Counted from the stretch's first letter, positions 1 to 7,399 are shown. The stretch is 64,000 nucleotides of DNA from Rhodococcus maanshanensis NBRC 100610 (GCF_001894865.1 NZ_BCXA01000029.1:52373-116372); one strand, 5' to 3'. Translations and numbers: made by a program. The notes: generated by a model not told the origin, from the letters alone.

Positions 1-224
1 GCGCCGAGACGGATCCGCTGCGTGTGCGCCGCGACGTGCGCGATCAGCACGCTGGTGGCGGAGGAGGCGATGGAGGGCATGTTGTGGTGCTCGGCGTACC
101 AGATGCGCCGGTAGCCCCACCGCTCGGCGGATTGCGCCATGTGCACGCTGGACCGGAAGCTGTCGGCGGCCGTTTCCCCGTCCCCGATGTGGGCGAGATC
201 GAGGATGGAGAGTGGAACCGTCAC
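1..224 (-). CDS. LLM-class flavin-dependent oxidoreductase, N-terminal fragment
   Basis: This is the beginning of a luciferase-like monooxygenase that reads leftward out of the window, so only about 74 residues are visible. They show the family's N-terminal strand ([11 protein letters not shown]) and the hallmark RIWYAEHHN segment after an 'AERWGY' helix, as in the LLM TIM-barrel fold that uses reduced FMN or F420. The GTG at 224 is chosen because an AGAAGG Shine-Dalgarno-like stretch lies about 10 nt upstream and the protein begins directly with the first barrel strand. Substrate and cofactor cannot be told from this piece. It lies downstream of the YbaK-type gene on the same strand, about 108 nt away. 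Confidence 0.85.
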   Translation of the reverse strand, partial: MTVPLSILDLAHIGDGETAADSFRSSVHMAQSAERWGYRRIWYAEHHNMPSIASSATSVLIAHVAAHTQRIRLG

Positions 225-277
225 GGTGGTACCGCCTTCTTTCGATGACAACAGTCGTTCGTGGAGACAAGTCGTTG

Positions 278-289
278 TGTTGTGCAACA
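278..289. promoter_or_regulatory. Small inverted repeat upstream of the LLM gene
   Basis: TGTTG-TG-CAACA is a 5-bp-arm inverted repeat in the 108-nt gap upstream of the LLM gene start. It could be an operator half-pair, but no regulator is linked to it and it may be chance. Confidence 0.2.
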
Positions 290-332
290 GTCCGTGGCCG
301 AAAAGTAATTCCCCGTGCACAGATATTCGGGC

Positions 333-827
333 TCAGCCCGCGGTGATCGGGGCGAGCACCGCGCCGGTCAGCCGGACCAGGTCGGCCGGGTCCAGGTCGA
401 TCTCCAGACCGCGCCTGCCCGCGCTGCACAGCACCCGGTCCCAGTTCGCGGCGGAGGCATCGATCACGGTCGGCAGCCGCTTGCGCTGACCGAGCGGGGA
501 GATGCCGCCGAGCACGTATCCGGTGGACCGCTGTGCCTCCGCCTGCTCGGCCATGACCGCCTTGCTCGACCCGAGCGCGGCCGCCGCGGCCTTGAGGGAG
601 AGCTTCGCGGGGACCGGGAGCACGGCGACCGCCAGCTTGCCGTCGGAGGTCTTGATCACCAGCGTCTTGAGGATCTGTGCCGGCTCGAGGCCCAGCTGAC
701 CGGCCAGCGCGTCCACCGCCTCGGCGCCGTAGGAGGCGCTGGCGGAGTCGTGCTCGTAGCTGTGCACGCGGTGCGAGATCTTGCCCTTGGTGAGCGCCTG
801 GGTCGCGGGGGTGGAGGTGCCGGCCAT
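333..827 (-). CDS. YbaK/EbsC-family aminoacyl-tRNA deacylase
   Basis: A 164-residue protein of the YbaK/EbsC family, which hydrolyses Cys-tRNA(Pro) and other mischarged tRNAs in the cytosol. Visible family features are the 'KISHRVHSYEHD' start, the 'ILKTLVIKTSDGKLAVAVLPV' strand pair containing the conserved lysine, 'GYVLGGISPLGQRKRLPTVI' (the GGxSPxGxxxxLP motif) and the C-terminal 'GRRGLEIDLDPADLVRLTGA'. Length fits the family. The ATG at 827 is preferred to upstream in-frame starts because a TAGAGT -10 box lies 7 nt before it. It is divergent from sigH. Confidence 0.93.
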   Translation of the reverse strand: MAGTSTPATQALTKGKISHRVHSYEHDSASASYGAEAVDALAGQLGLEPAQILKTLVIKTSDGKLAVAVLPVPAKLSLKAAAAALGSSKAVMAEQAEAQRSTGYVLGGISPLGQRKRLPTVIDASAANWDRVLCSAGRRGLEIDLDPADLVRLTGAVLAPITAG

Positions 828-834
828 GGCGCCG

Positions 835-840
835 ACTCTA
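835..840 (-). promoter_or_regulatory. -10 box placing the ybaK-type transcript start at or next to its ATG (leaderless)
   Basis: Read on the minus strand the sequence is TAGAGT, then 7 nt, then ATG at 827. TANNNT followed by 6-7 nt and a start codon is the usual layout of leaderless genes in mycobacteria. No Shine-Dalgarno is seen in the spacer. Confidence 0.5.
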
Positions 841-872
841 GTTCTCCGGGAACACGCTGTGACGAGACCGTG

Positions 873-898
873 GGAACACTTCGCGATGGGCCGGCGTT
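873..898 (+). promoter_or_regulatory. SigH/SigR-type autoregulatory promoter of sigH
   Basis: GGAAC (873-877), exactly 18 nt, then GTT (896-898) fits the thiol-stress sigma factor consensus GGAAY-N18/19-GTT. Transcription would start near 905, about 30 nt before the GTG at 937, so the whole sigH-rshA operon would be positively autoregulated. Confidence 0.8.
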
Positions 899-936
899 GC
901 ACCCAGCACGTTGGTCCATCTCGAAAGGAGTCGTAG

Positions 937-1683
937 GTGTCGGTGCAGTGCCTCGAGCGCCCCGCTGACCGCAGTCCCCTCGACCGGGTAGCGGTAGCCT
1001 TGATCCCTATGGCGAGCGAAGGGATCAGCGTGCCTGACGACCGGCCCGAGAACGATCAGCCACCCCAGGACGAGTCCGGCGGCGATCTGACCGCGCGGTT
1101 CGAGCGCGATGCGCTTCCGCTGCTGGACCAGCTCTACGGTGCGGCGCTGCGGATGACCCGCAACCCGGCCGATGCGGAGGACCTGGTCCAGGAGACCTAC
1201 ATCAAGGCCTACTCGGCGTTCCGCTCCTTCAAGGAGGGCACCAACCTCAAGGCCTGGATGTACCGGATCCTGACCAACACCTACATCAACTCGTACCGCA
1301 AGAAGCAGCGTCAGCCGGCGCAGTACCCGACGGACGAGATCACCGACTGGCAGCTCGCGGCCACCGCCGAGCACACCTCGCAGGGCCTGCGGTCCGCCGA
1401 GGTGGAGGCGCTCGACACGCTGCCCGACGACGACATCAAGGCGGCTCTGCAGGAGCTGCCGGAGGAGTTCCGGATGGCGGTGTACTACGCCGACGTCGAG
1501 GGCTTCCCCTACAAGGAGATCGCGGAGATCATGGGCACGCCCATCGGCACCGTGATGTCCCGCCTGCATCGCGGGCGCAAGCAGCTGCGCGGGCTGCTGG
1601 CCGACGTGGCACGAGAGCGTGGATTCAACCGGAGCGGCGCAGCGGCGGCGACCGCGGCCCAGGAGCAGGAGGCGACCCGGTGA
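937..1683 (+). CDS. sigH: ECF sigma factor SigH (SigR type), with a probable long and short isoform
   Basis: RNA polymerase sigma factor of the SigH/SigR thiol-oxidative-stress group. Region 2 is visible ([37 protein letters not shown], '[19 protein letters not shown]'), then region 4 ([40 protein letters not shown]). Two starts are well placed. GTG 937 has an AAGGAG site 6 nt upstream and gives 248 residues. GTG 1030 has an AAGGGA site and gives 217 residues, the usual length. In Streptomyces a longer, protease-sensitive SigR isoform is made from the stress-induced promoter; the layout here suggests the same. The rshA start overlaps its stop (GTGA). An ATG at 1009 is a third possible start. 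Confidence 0.95.
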   Translation: MSVQCLERPADRSPLDRVAVALIPMASEGISVPDDRPENDQPPQDESGGDLTARFERDALPLLDQLYGAALRMTRNPADAEDLVQETYIKAYSAFRSFKEGTNLKAWMYRILTNTYINSYRKKQRQPAQYPTDEITDWQLAATAEHTSQGLRSAEVEALDTLPDDDIKAALQELPEEFRMAVYYADVEGFPYKEIAEIMGTPIGTVMSRLHRGRKQLRGLLADVARERGFNRSGAAAATAAQEQEATR

Positions 1684-1958
1684 GCGAGCAGGACGAGTTC
1701 GAGCGGTTGGACTGCTCCGCGGTGATCGCGGACGTGTGGCTGATGCTCGACAACGAGTGCGACGAGACGACGCGCGCCCGGCTGAAGCGGCACATGGAGG
1801 ACTGCGGATCCTGCTTCGAGGCCTACGGCATCGAGGAGAAGGTCAAGTCGCTGCTCGCCCGCAAGTGTGGCGGCGAGCACGCGCCTGAGGGCTTGCGGGA
1901 GCGGCTGACGATCCAGCTGCACCAGACCACGTTCATCACCAGGATCGATCCCGAGTAG
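1680..1958 (+). CDS. rshA: Zinc-binding anti-sigma factor RshA (ZAS family)
   Basis: A 92-residue anti-sigma factor that holds SigH inactive in reducing conditions and releases it when its thiols are oxidised. The ZAS signature H38-x3-C42-x2-C45 (HMEDCGSC) is present, with further cysteines at 12, 27 and near 62. Length matches mycobacterial RshA and Streptomyces RsrA. Its GTG overlaps the sigH stop by 4 nt (GTGA), so the sigma factor and its inhibitor are translationally coupled. A strong terminator follows 20 nt downstream. Confidence 0.95.
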   Translation: MSEQDEFERLDCSAVIADVWLMLDNECDETTRARLKRHMEDCGSCFEAYGIEEKVKSLLARKCGGEHAPEGLRERLTIQLHQTTFITRIDPE

Positions 1959-1978
1959 TCGGAGCGCATACGAAAAGA

Positions 1979-2020
1979 GAGCCGCCCCAGCGAATTTCGG
2001 GGCGGCTCGCTTTCGTTCGG
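1979..2020 (+). terminator. Rho-independent-type terminator after sigH-rshA
   Basis: A perfect 10-bp stem, GAGCCGCCCC (1979-1988) with GGGGCGGCTC (1999-2008), has a 10-nt loop and is followed by a short T-rich stretch (GCTTTCGTTC). It ends the sigH-rshA operon and lies before the convergent secreted-protein gene. Confidence 0.75.
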
Positions 2021-2080
2021 AGCCCGGCCAACGAGGACAACCCGGGGGTTCTCGGGCTGCCCTCATTGCGAAGTGTTGGG

Positions 2081-2716
2081 TCAGCCGCCGGTGATGAAGC
2101 CCCAATCACACCCTACGCAGCGCGTCTGGGCTTTCATCGAACGGAAGTCCTGGGTGCCGAGCCCCGAGATATCCGCTATGACACCTGTGCCCTGAACATC
2201 GCCGGTTACCGCCTGCTTCTCGGTTCTGTACCAGGTGTAGGTGACCTCGAGGACGACGGTGGCACCGGCTCCGGTGATCGGCCACCCTGCGCCGGCCGCC
2301 ACGTAGATGCCTGCCCCATTCGGGGTGGACGTGACCGTCTCGGTGGCCCTGTCGCCGTTCGCCTTGGTGTAGGTGATCTCGGCGGAGGGGCTCGCGGCGG
2401 GGAAGGGATCTTGGTCGTCGATCCGGGTGATCAGGCGATCTGGCGCCCCGGTCGCGGCGAAGGTGGTGCGGAAGGTCACCTGCTCGCCCTCCGTGCCCAC
2501 GTTTGGGCCGACCACCTCACGGGTGACTGTCACGTTGTCGACGGTGGCGGTGTCCAAACGCTGCAAGTCGGGGTCGAACCGGGGGAAGTCGACGCTGCCA
2601 CCGCTGCTGCCGGTCGCGCCTGCGGTTGCGGTGCCGGTCAGCAGGCCTGCGGCGAGTAGGGCGGCGGTGGTGGCGACCGCGGCGAGACGGCGGGCGGGTG
2701 TTGACGAGCGGGACAC
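2081..2716 (-). CDS. Secreted protein of unknown function
   Basis: A 211-residue exported protein with no recognised domain. The N-terminus has a basic stretch (TPARR), a hydrophobic core (LAAVATTAALLAAGLLTGTA) and an Ala/Gly-rich likely cleavage region near residue 33, as in a Sec signal peptide. The mature part is rich in Thr, Val and acidic residues with alternating strand pattern, suggesting an immunoglobulin-like beta sandwich, perhaps an adhesin or cell-wall protein. Only two cysteines are present, spaced C-x2-C near the C-terminus (CVGCDWGF). GTG 2716 is chosen with a CGGAG site just upstream. It converges on sigH-rshA and is not obviously linked to its neighbours. Confidence 0.7.
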   Translation of the reverse strand: MSRSSTPARRLAAVATTAALLAAGLLTGTATAGATGSSGGSVDFPRFDPDLQRLDTATVDNVTVTREVVGPNVGTEGEQVTFRTTFAATGAPDRLITRIDDQDPFPAASPSAEITYTKANGDRATETVTSTPNGAGIYVAAGAGWPITGAGATVVLEVTYTWYRTEKQAVTGDVQGTGVIADISGLGTQDFRSMKAQTRCVGCDWGFITGG

Positions 2717-2894
2717 GGGACTCCGTTCGGGGAGGGCGACTGGGCGCGCGTGTCGGGGGAGTCGAACTGTGCGCGCCCCCCAACCGCGTGTGCGGTCATC
2801 GTATGGACGGCCGGCCGGTTCCGTCGGATAATGCGAATACTGTTGTGCATAACGGTATTTCGGAGCGTCCGATCCCTGGGTCCGTGAGACGCAA

Positions 2895-2927
2895 CGAGGG
2901 CCGGGACACAGTGTGTCCCGGCCCTCG
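2895..2927. terminator. Long hairpin downstream of bL37
   Basis: A near-perfect 16-bp palindromic stem (2895-2910 with 2912-2927, core GGGCCGGGACACA) lies just after the bL37 stop on the minus strand. The T tract is weak, so it may act as a terminator or RNA-stabilising hairpin. Confidence 0.6.
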
Positions 2928-2948
2928 TGAGGCTTCGCCTACGGCGCG

Positions 2949-3023
2949 TCAGCTGTTTGGACGCTTGCCGTGGTTGGCCTTGTTGCCCTTGCGGCTGCGC
3001 TTCTTGCGACCACGCTTACCCAT
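2949..3023 (-). CDS. 50S ribosomal protein bL37 (24 residues)
   Basis: A 24-codon gene, easily missed by gene finders, encoding a very basic peptide that starts MGKRGRKKRSRKG and ends KANHGKRPNS. It matches the actinobacterial small ribosomal protein bL37 seen in mycobacterial ribosome structures, which sits in the large subunit. A GGAGACAACC stretch with a GGAG ribosome site lies right before ATG 3023. It stands alone, with a strong hairpin at 2895-2927 just downstream. About half of its residues are Lys or Arg, as expected for an rRNA-binding peptide. Confidence 0.88.
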   Translation of the reverse strand: MGKRGRKKRSRKGNKANHGKRPNS

Positions 3024-3118
3024 GGTTGTCTCCTTCCCTCTGATCTCGCTCCGGGACATTCTTCCATGTGTGGTTGGCTGTACTTCCATTGGCAGGTCTA
3101 GAACAAGCGAGGTGCTCG

Positions 3119-3334
3119 ATGGCAGAAGACGTGCGTGCCGAGATGGTTTCCACCGTCTTCCAGGTGGTTGTCACCGAAGGCGACGAGGTGAAGGAGGGGG
3201 ACACCCTCGTGATCTTGGAGTCGATGAAGATGGAGATCCCGGTGATCGCGGAGGTGAACGGCCGCGTGACCTCGGTGGATGTCACGGTCGGCGACGTCAT
3301 CCAGCAGGGCGACCTGATCGCCGTCATCTCCTGA
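3119..3334 (+). CDS. Biotinyl/lipoyl-attachment carrier protein (TB7.3-like)
   Basis: A 71-residue stand-alone biotinyl domain. The attachment motif ESMKMEIP places the modified lysine at residue 37, with the paired 'GDEVKEGDTL' and 'GDVIQQGDLIAVIS' half-repeats that form the flattened barrel. It matches the single-domain carrier TB7.3 (Rv3221c) in length and position. The partner carboxylase is unknown. The ATG at 3119 is the first methionine giving the family-length protein; an earlier start would add an unrelated hydrophobic stretch. It is 17 nt upstream of pdtaS on the same strand, so the two are probably co-transcribed. Confidence 0.93.
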   Translation: MAEDVRAEMVSTVFQVVVTEGDEVKEGDTLVILESMKMEIPVIAEVNGRVTSVDVTVGDVIQQGDLIAVIS

Positions 3335-3351
3335 CCGTCACGCCCTGATCG

Positions 3352-4863
3352 ATGTCCACCCTCAGCGATCTGCTCGCCGAACACACCGACCTGCCGGGCA
3401 GCGCCGTCGACCACCTGCAGCGGGTGGTCGGGGAGTGGCAGCTGCTCGCCGACCTGTCGTTCGCCGACGTGCTGCTGTGGGTGGGCGCGGACAGCGGCAA
3501 CCCGGAGGTCTCCGGCCACGGTGAAGTGGTCTGCGTCGCGCAGTGCCGGCCGACAACCGCCCCCACCGCGTTCGCCGAGGACGCCGTCGGCACGGTGGTC
3601 TCGGACGCCGAGCACCCGCACGTGCGGCAGGCGCTGACGGAGTGGCGGATCGTGCGCGTCGAGGACGGACCGCCCGGCGAGGGGACGCCGGTACGCCGCG
3701 AGGCCATCCCCGTGCGGTGTGCGGGGGACGTGATCGCCGTCCTCAGCCGCGATACCAACCCCACCCAGCATCGGCAGTCCAGCCCGCTCGAGGTCGCGTA
3801 CCTCGACTGCGCTGCGGACCTGTGCCAGATGATCAGCGAGGGGACGTTCCCGACGCCGGAGGAACACAGCGAGATCCTCTCCAGCCCGCGCGCGGGCGAC
3901 GGCTTCATCCGGCTCGACTCCGACGGGACGGTGGTCTACGCCAGCCCGAACGCGCTCTCGGCCTACCACCGGATGGGCCTGACGACGACGACACTGACGG
4001 GCAGCGACCTGGCCTCGGTGACCAGGACGCTGGTCACCGACCCGTTCGACTCCCAGGACGTGGCCAACGACATCAGGGCCGCGCTCGCGGGCAAGGCGGG
4101 CAAGCGGATGGAGGTGGAGGCCCGCGGGGCCACCGTGCTGCTGCGCACCCTGGTGCTGCGGCCGGGCGGACTGCCTGCAGGCGCGGCGGTGCTGATCCGT
4201 GACGTCACGGAGGTCAAGCGTCGCGACCGTGCGCTGCTGAGCAAGGACGCGACCATCCGGGAGATCCATCACCGGGTGAAGAACAACCTGCAGACCGTCG
4301 CCGCGCTGCTGAGGTTGCAGGCCAGGCGGACCAACAACGACGAGGCGCGCCAGGCGCTGAGCGAGTCGGTGCGCCGGGTGACCTCGATCGCGCTGGTCCA
4401 CGACACCCTGTCCATGTCGGTGGACGAGGAGGTCAACCTCGACGAGGTGGTCGACCGGCTGGTGCCGATCATGGCCGACGTCGCGATGGTGGGCAGCGCG
4501 GTCCACATCCGTCGTGAGGGCAGCCTGGGGGTGTTCCCGGCCGAACGGGCGACCCCCCTGGTCATGGTGCTGACCGAGCTGGTGCAGAACGCGATCGAGC
4601 ACGCCTTCGAGCCGGGGGAGCCCGGCACCGTGACGCTTCGGGCCGAGCGGTCGGCGCGCTGGCTGGACGTGGTGATCCACGATGACGGCAACGGCCTGCC
4701 GCCCGGCTTCAGCCTGGAGCGGTCCGACCGCCTCGGCCTGCAGATCGTCCGGACCCTGGTCTCTGCCGAGTTGGGTGGTTCGCTCGGCCTGCATCCCGCC
4801 GAGGGCGGCGGAACGGACGCCGCGCTGCGGGTGCCGCTCGGGCGGCGCGCGAACCGCGTGTAG
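3352..4863 (+). CDS. pdtaS: Sensor histidine kinase PdtaS
   Basis: A cytosolic histidine kinase of 503 residues with a GAF-like N-terminal sensor (about 1-160), a PAS-like domain (about 180-285), a HisKA_2 phosphoacceptor helix with IHHRVKNNLQTVAALL (His306/307) and a C-terminal HATPase domain (VLTELVQNAIEHAF, DDGNGLPPGF, 'GLQIVRTL'). No membrane segment is seen. In mycobacteria PdtaS phosphorylates PdtaR, an RNA-binding ANTAR response regulator that controls translation; the partner gene is not in this window. It follows the biotinyl-carrier gene, and a hairpin ends the unit before convergent whiB1. Confidence 0.94.
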   Translation: MSTLSDLLAEHTDLPGSAVDHLQRVVGEWQLLADLSFADVLLWVGADSGNPEVSGHGEVVCVAQCRPTTAPTAFAEDAVGTVVSDAEHPHVRQALTEWRIVRVEDGPPGEGTPVRREAIPVRCAGDVIAVLSRDTNPTQHRQSSPLEVAYLDCAADLCQMISEGTFPTPEEHSEILSSPRAGDGFIRLDSDGTVVYASPNALSAYHRMGLTTTTLTGSDLASVTRTLVTDPFDSQDVANDIRAALAGKAGKRMEVEARGATVLLRTLVLRPGGLPAGAAVLIRDVTEVKRRDRALLSKDATIREIHHRVKNNLQTVAALLRLQARRTNNDEARQALSESVRRVTSIALVHDTLSMSVDEEVNLDEVVDRLVPIMADVAMVGSAVHIRREGSLGVFPAERATPLVMVLTELVQNAIEHAFEPGEPGTVTLRAERSARWLDVVIHDDGNGLPPGFSLERSDRLGLQIVRTLVSAELGGSLGLHPAEGGGTDAALRVPLGRRANRV

Positions 4864-4891
4864 TCGCGGATCGACCCCTGGAAACGACTGA

Positions 4892-4925
4892 GGCCCGGCA
4901 CCATCATGGTGCCGGGCCCGTTCGT
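4892..4925. terminator. Bidirectional terminator between pdtaS and whiB1
   Basis: GGCCCGGCACCAT (4892-4904) pairs perfectly with ATGGTGCCGGGCC (4906-4918). It lies between convergent pdtaS and whiB1 and probably stops both transcripts. Confidence 0.7.
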
Positions 4926-4939
4926 ACGGTGCTGTGTGA

Positions 4940-5194
4940 CTAGACCGTGGTGCGGGCGCGGGTGCGCGCGTTGCGACGCTTGAGTGCGCGGCGCTCGTCC
5001 TCGCTCATGCCGCCCCAGACGCCTGCATCCTGGCCGGACTCGAGTGCCCAGGACAGGCAGTCGGCGGTGACGGGGCAGCGGTTGCACACCAGCTTGGCGT
5101 CAGCGATCTGGGCGATGGCCGGACCGCTGTTGCCCACGGGAAAGAACAATTCCGGGTCTTCATCCCGACAAATTGCGTTGTGGCGCCAGTCCAT
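4940..5194 (-). CDS. whiB1: Iron-sulphur transcription factor WhiB1
   Basis: An 84-residue Wbl protein whose sequence fits WhiB1: it starts MDWRHNAICRDEDPELFF and has the four cluster cysteines at positions 9, 37, 40 and 46 (C-x27-C-x2-C-x5-C), followed by the GVWGG turn and a basic C-terminus (RRALKRRNARTRARTTV). WhiB1 binds a [4Fe-4S] cluster that reacts with nitric oxide, partners the housekeeping sigma factor and is essential in M. tuberculosis. ATG 5194 has an AAGGAG-type site (TTAAGGAGCAGAAGG). The upstream region holds two CRP-like sites. Confidence 0.97.
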   Translation of the reverse strand: MDWRHNAICRDEDPELFFPVGNSGPAIAQIADAKLVCNRCPVTADCLSWALESGQDAGVWGGMSEDERRALKRRNARTRARTTV

Positions 5195-5281
5195 CCTTCT
5201 GCTCCTTAACCGGGTGCGTTCTGCACCGTTTCGTATCGCTGAGTTCATGCGCATTGTGGGAAATGTTTCCGCGCTGTTGCT

Positions 5282-5297
5282 TGTGAATGCTTTCACG
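5282..5297 (-). promoter_or_regulatory. CRP-type site, promoter-proximal, upstream of whiB1
   Basis: TGTGA-ATGCTT-TCACG (plus strand) is a match to the actinobacterial CRP consensus TGTGA-N6-TCACA with one arm difference. It lies about 90 nt before the whiB1 start and near a TTGACA (-35-like) at 5309-5314, so binding here could block polymerase. Confidence 0.65.
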
Positions 5298-5330
5298 AAC
5301 TAGCGGGATGTCAATGGATTCAGACCGCTT

Positions 5331-5346
5331 CGTGGGGTAACTCACT
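5331..5346 (-). promoter_or_regulatory. CRP-type site, distal, upstream of whiB1
   Basis: On the whiB1 strand the sequence reads AGTGA-GTTACC-CCACG, a TGTGA-N6-TCACA-like palindrome. As I recall, M. tuberculosis whiB1 has a near-identical activating CRP site at a similar place. The remaining 5195-5480 interval holds no gene. Confidence 0.6.
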
Positions 5347-5480
5347 CTGTTAGGTTGCCCTATGTGGTCTGGGCTACTTTCTACCCCGGTTGCGGCGAGA
5401 ATGCACTAGTCCCGTAAGATTTCTTGGCATTTTCTCATGTTCGGGGCGATCGCGCAGGACGGCGACAGCGGGGCGACGCG

Positions 5481-6437
5481 TCAGACGCCGCTCGGCGCCA
5501 CAACGGAGATGGCGTCGGGCACCGAGACGAACTCGACCTCGGTGCGCATGCCGATGTAGTCGCCGTCCATCTGCAGGGCGATCGGCGTACTCGACCGGAT
5601 CAGGATCCGCGGCACGTCGTCTACCCGAAAAAGGTTGCGCGCCTTCGGTTGTGCGCCGGGCGTGAGAAGCTGCCGGACCAACTTCAGGGTCTTGGGGACG
5701 CTCATCGTCCGCATCGCGAAGACGCCGAGGCCGGTGCTGAACGTGGTCTCCGGATTGATCTGGACGGGACGGTCGTTCAGGTAGGTCCACGGGCTGGAGT
5801 TCGACACGAATGCGTAGTGCACGCCCTCGACGGGGTCGTGGCCGGGCACCTGGACGGTCAGGGTCGGTTCGGTGCCCCGGTTGCGGAAGAAGGCGCGGAT
5901 GGCGGTCCGGACGTAACGCGACGGCGTCGCCGGGTGGCCGTTGCCGCGGCTCGCGTCGATCGCCTCGCACACCTGCGCGTCGAGGCCCATGCCTGCGTTG
6001 AAGGTGAACCACCGGTTGTCGCAATGGGCCAGCCCGATCCGCCTGTGCTGGCGCAGCGCGAGCAGCTCGATGAGCTGATTGGTCGCGGCGACGGGATCCG
6101 CGCTGATGCCGAGCGAGCGGGCGAACACGTTGGCCGACCCGCCGGGGACCACCGCGATGAGCGGGATCGGCCCGATCGCGACCTCGCTCATCGAATCCGG
6201 CCGGGGCGCGCCGAGCAACCCGTTGATGACCTCGTTCACGGTGCCGTCGCCGCCGTGCACGACGATCAGACCGATGCCCTCGATGGCAGCGCGCCGGGCG
6301 AGCTCGCCCGCGTGACCGCGGTGGGTGGTGTGCGCGACCCGCACCTGGACCCGGCTCGAAACCGCGTGCGCGAGCAGATCACGCGCCGCTGGGGTCGTCG
6401 AGGTGGCATTCGGGTTGACGATCAGCAGCGCGCGCAC
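5481..6437 (-). CDS. Diacylglycerol kinase / sphingosine kinase-family lipid kinase
   Basis: A 318-residue lipid kinase of the DAGK-catalytic family, which phosphorylates diacylglycerol or related lipids at the membrane. The N-terminal strand ALLIVNPNATS, the nucleotide loop GGDGTVNEVINGLL (from about residue 63) and PGGSANVFARSLGI are diagnostic. The C-terminal half has the usual 'LQMDGDYIG' segment. GTG 6437 starts right at the first strand and has a TAGGGT box (6451-6446) 8 nt upstream; longer starts would add unrelated sequence. It is divergent from the four-helix membrane protein gene and corresponds in position to Rv3218. Confidence 0.9.
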   Translation of the reverse strand: MRALLIVNPNATSTTPAARDLLAHAVSSRVQVRVAHTTHRGHAGELARRAAIEGIGLIVVHGGDGTVNEVINGLLGAPRPDSMSEVAIGPIPLIAVVPGGSANVFARSLGISADPVAATNQLIELLALRQHRRIGLAHCDNRWFTFNAGMGLDAQVCEAIDASRGNGHPATPSRYVRTAIRAFFRNRGTEPTLTVQVPGHDPVEGVHYAFVSNSSPWTYLNDRPVQINPETTFSTGLGVFAMRTMSVPKTLKLVRQLLTPGAQPKARNLFRVDDVPRILIRSSTPIALQMDGDYIGMRTEVEFVSVPDAISVVAPSGV

Positions 6438-6445
6438 AGGACACC

Positions 6446-6451
6446 ACCCTA
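6446..6451 (-). promoter_or_regulatory. -10 box of the lipid-kinase gene
   Basis: TAGGGT on the minus strand, 8 nt before GTG 6437, implies a leader of two bases or none. It faces away from the TAGGCT box at 6472-6477. Confidence 0.45.
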
Positions 6452-6471
6452 GCGGGGAGCCACGCGTTCTA

Positions 6472-6477
6472 TAGGCT
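6472..6477 (+). promoter_or_regulatory. -10 box of a leaderless membrane-protein gene
   Basis: TAGGCT, 6 nt, then GTG at 6484. With this spacing transcription should start on the G of the start codon. No Shine-Dalgarno is present. Confidence 0.55.
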
Positions 6478-6483
6478 GGCGCG

Positions 6484-6900
6484 GTGTCAGAACAGCCCAC
6501 ACGCCCCAGCCCGCCCGCCACGGTCCGTTGGGCCGGAATGCTGGTGACCCTCCAGGGCACCGTCGCGGTCGGCATCGCGATCGTGCTGCTGATCCGCGGC
6601 CTCCTCGGTCACGATCAGACCGCGACCAGCGGATACGGCACCGCGGCGTGGTTCGCGATCCTCGGTGGCGCGGTCCTGGCCGCGGGCATCGCGCTGATCA
6701 CCGGCAGGCGATGGGGGCGCACGATCGCCGTCGTGGCCCAGCTGCTGCTGCTCCCGGTGTCCTGGTCGCTGCTGACCGACTCGCACCAGCCGGCGTACGG
6801 GGTGTTGCTCGCGGTGGTCGTCGTCGCCGCGCTGGTGTTGCTCTTCAGCAGTCCCTCGTCGCGGTGGATGGCCGACGAATACGGCGACGAGGTTTCCTAG
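6484..6900 (+). CDS. Small four-helix membrane protein (Rv3217c-like)
   Basis: A 138-residue integral membrane protein with four hydrophobic segments (about residues 16-40, 54-72, 79-95 and 104-122) and a charged C-terminus (SSRWMADEYGDEVS). No enzymatic motif is visible; the function is unknown. Length and position fit the conserved hypothetical membrane protein Rv3217c. GTG 6484 is supported by the TAGGCT box 6 nt upstream. Confidence 0.8.
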   Translation: MSEQPTRPSPPATVRWAGMLVTLQGTVAVGIAIVLLIRGLLGHDQTATSGYGTAAWFAILGGAVLAAGIALITGRRWGRTIAVVAQLLLLPVSWSLLTDSHQPAYGVLLAVVVVAALVLLFSSPSSRWMADEYGDEVS

Positions 6901-6903
6901 CCG

Positions 6904-7377
6904 CTACGCCTGCTTGGCGAGGCTGCTGAGGGCGTCGCCGGACAGGCGGTAGGTGGCCCACTCGTCCTGGGCGGTCGCGTCGAGCGACTCGTAGAACGCG
7001 ATCGACGGGGCGTTCCAGTTCAGCACCGACCAGCTGAGCCTGCTGTAGTCGTTGTCGGCACACTCCTTGGCCAGTGCGGCAAGCAGGGCCTTGCCGTGGC
7101 CGGCGCCGCGCCGCTCGGGCAGGACGAACAGATCCTCCAGATAGATCCCGTGGACGCCGTCCCAGGTGGAGAAATTGCGGAACCACAGCGCCATTCCGAT
7201 GACGGTCCCGGCCTCCTCGGCCACGTGGCAGAAGGCCGCCGGGTTCTCGCCGAACAGTGCGGCGGTGATCTGCTCGACCGTCACGGTGCACTCGTGCCTG
7301 GCCTTCTCGTACTCGGCCAGGTCGTAGATCAGGCCGGTGATGGCCGTGGCGTCGTCGGGGGTGGCCCGCCGGATCAT
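6904..7377 (-). CDS. GNAT-family N-acetyltransferase
   Basis: A 157-residue acetyltransferase that begins MIRRATPDDATAITGLI. The acetyl-CoA loop is visible as LPERRGAGHGKALLAALAKE (R/Q-x2-G-x-G/A), preceded by 'GIYLEDLFV' and followed by 'LSWSVLNWNAPSIAFYES'. This arrangement resembles diamine (spermidine-like) N-acetyltransferases, but the substrate is not shown. ATG 7377 gives the family length; the 20 residues of a longer reading do not look like the fold. It converges on the membrane protein gene with 3 nt between the stop codons, and follows the phosphatase gene on the same strand. Confidence 0.9.
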   Translation of the reverse strand: MIRRATPDDATAITGLIYDLAEYEKARHECTVTVEQITAALFGENPAAFCHVAEEAGTVIGMALWFRNFSTWDGVHGIYLEDLFVLPERRGAGHGKALLAALAKECADNDYSRLSWSVLNWNAPSIAFYESLDATAQDEWATYRLSGDALSSLAKQA

Positions 7378-7399
7378 GATTGCTCGCTCTCGAATCGGG

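Noticed and set aside
3016..4794. 592-codon minus-strand frame over pdtaS
   Set aside because: Shadow; it would also cover the bL37 start and the biotinyl-carrier gene.
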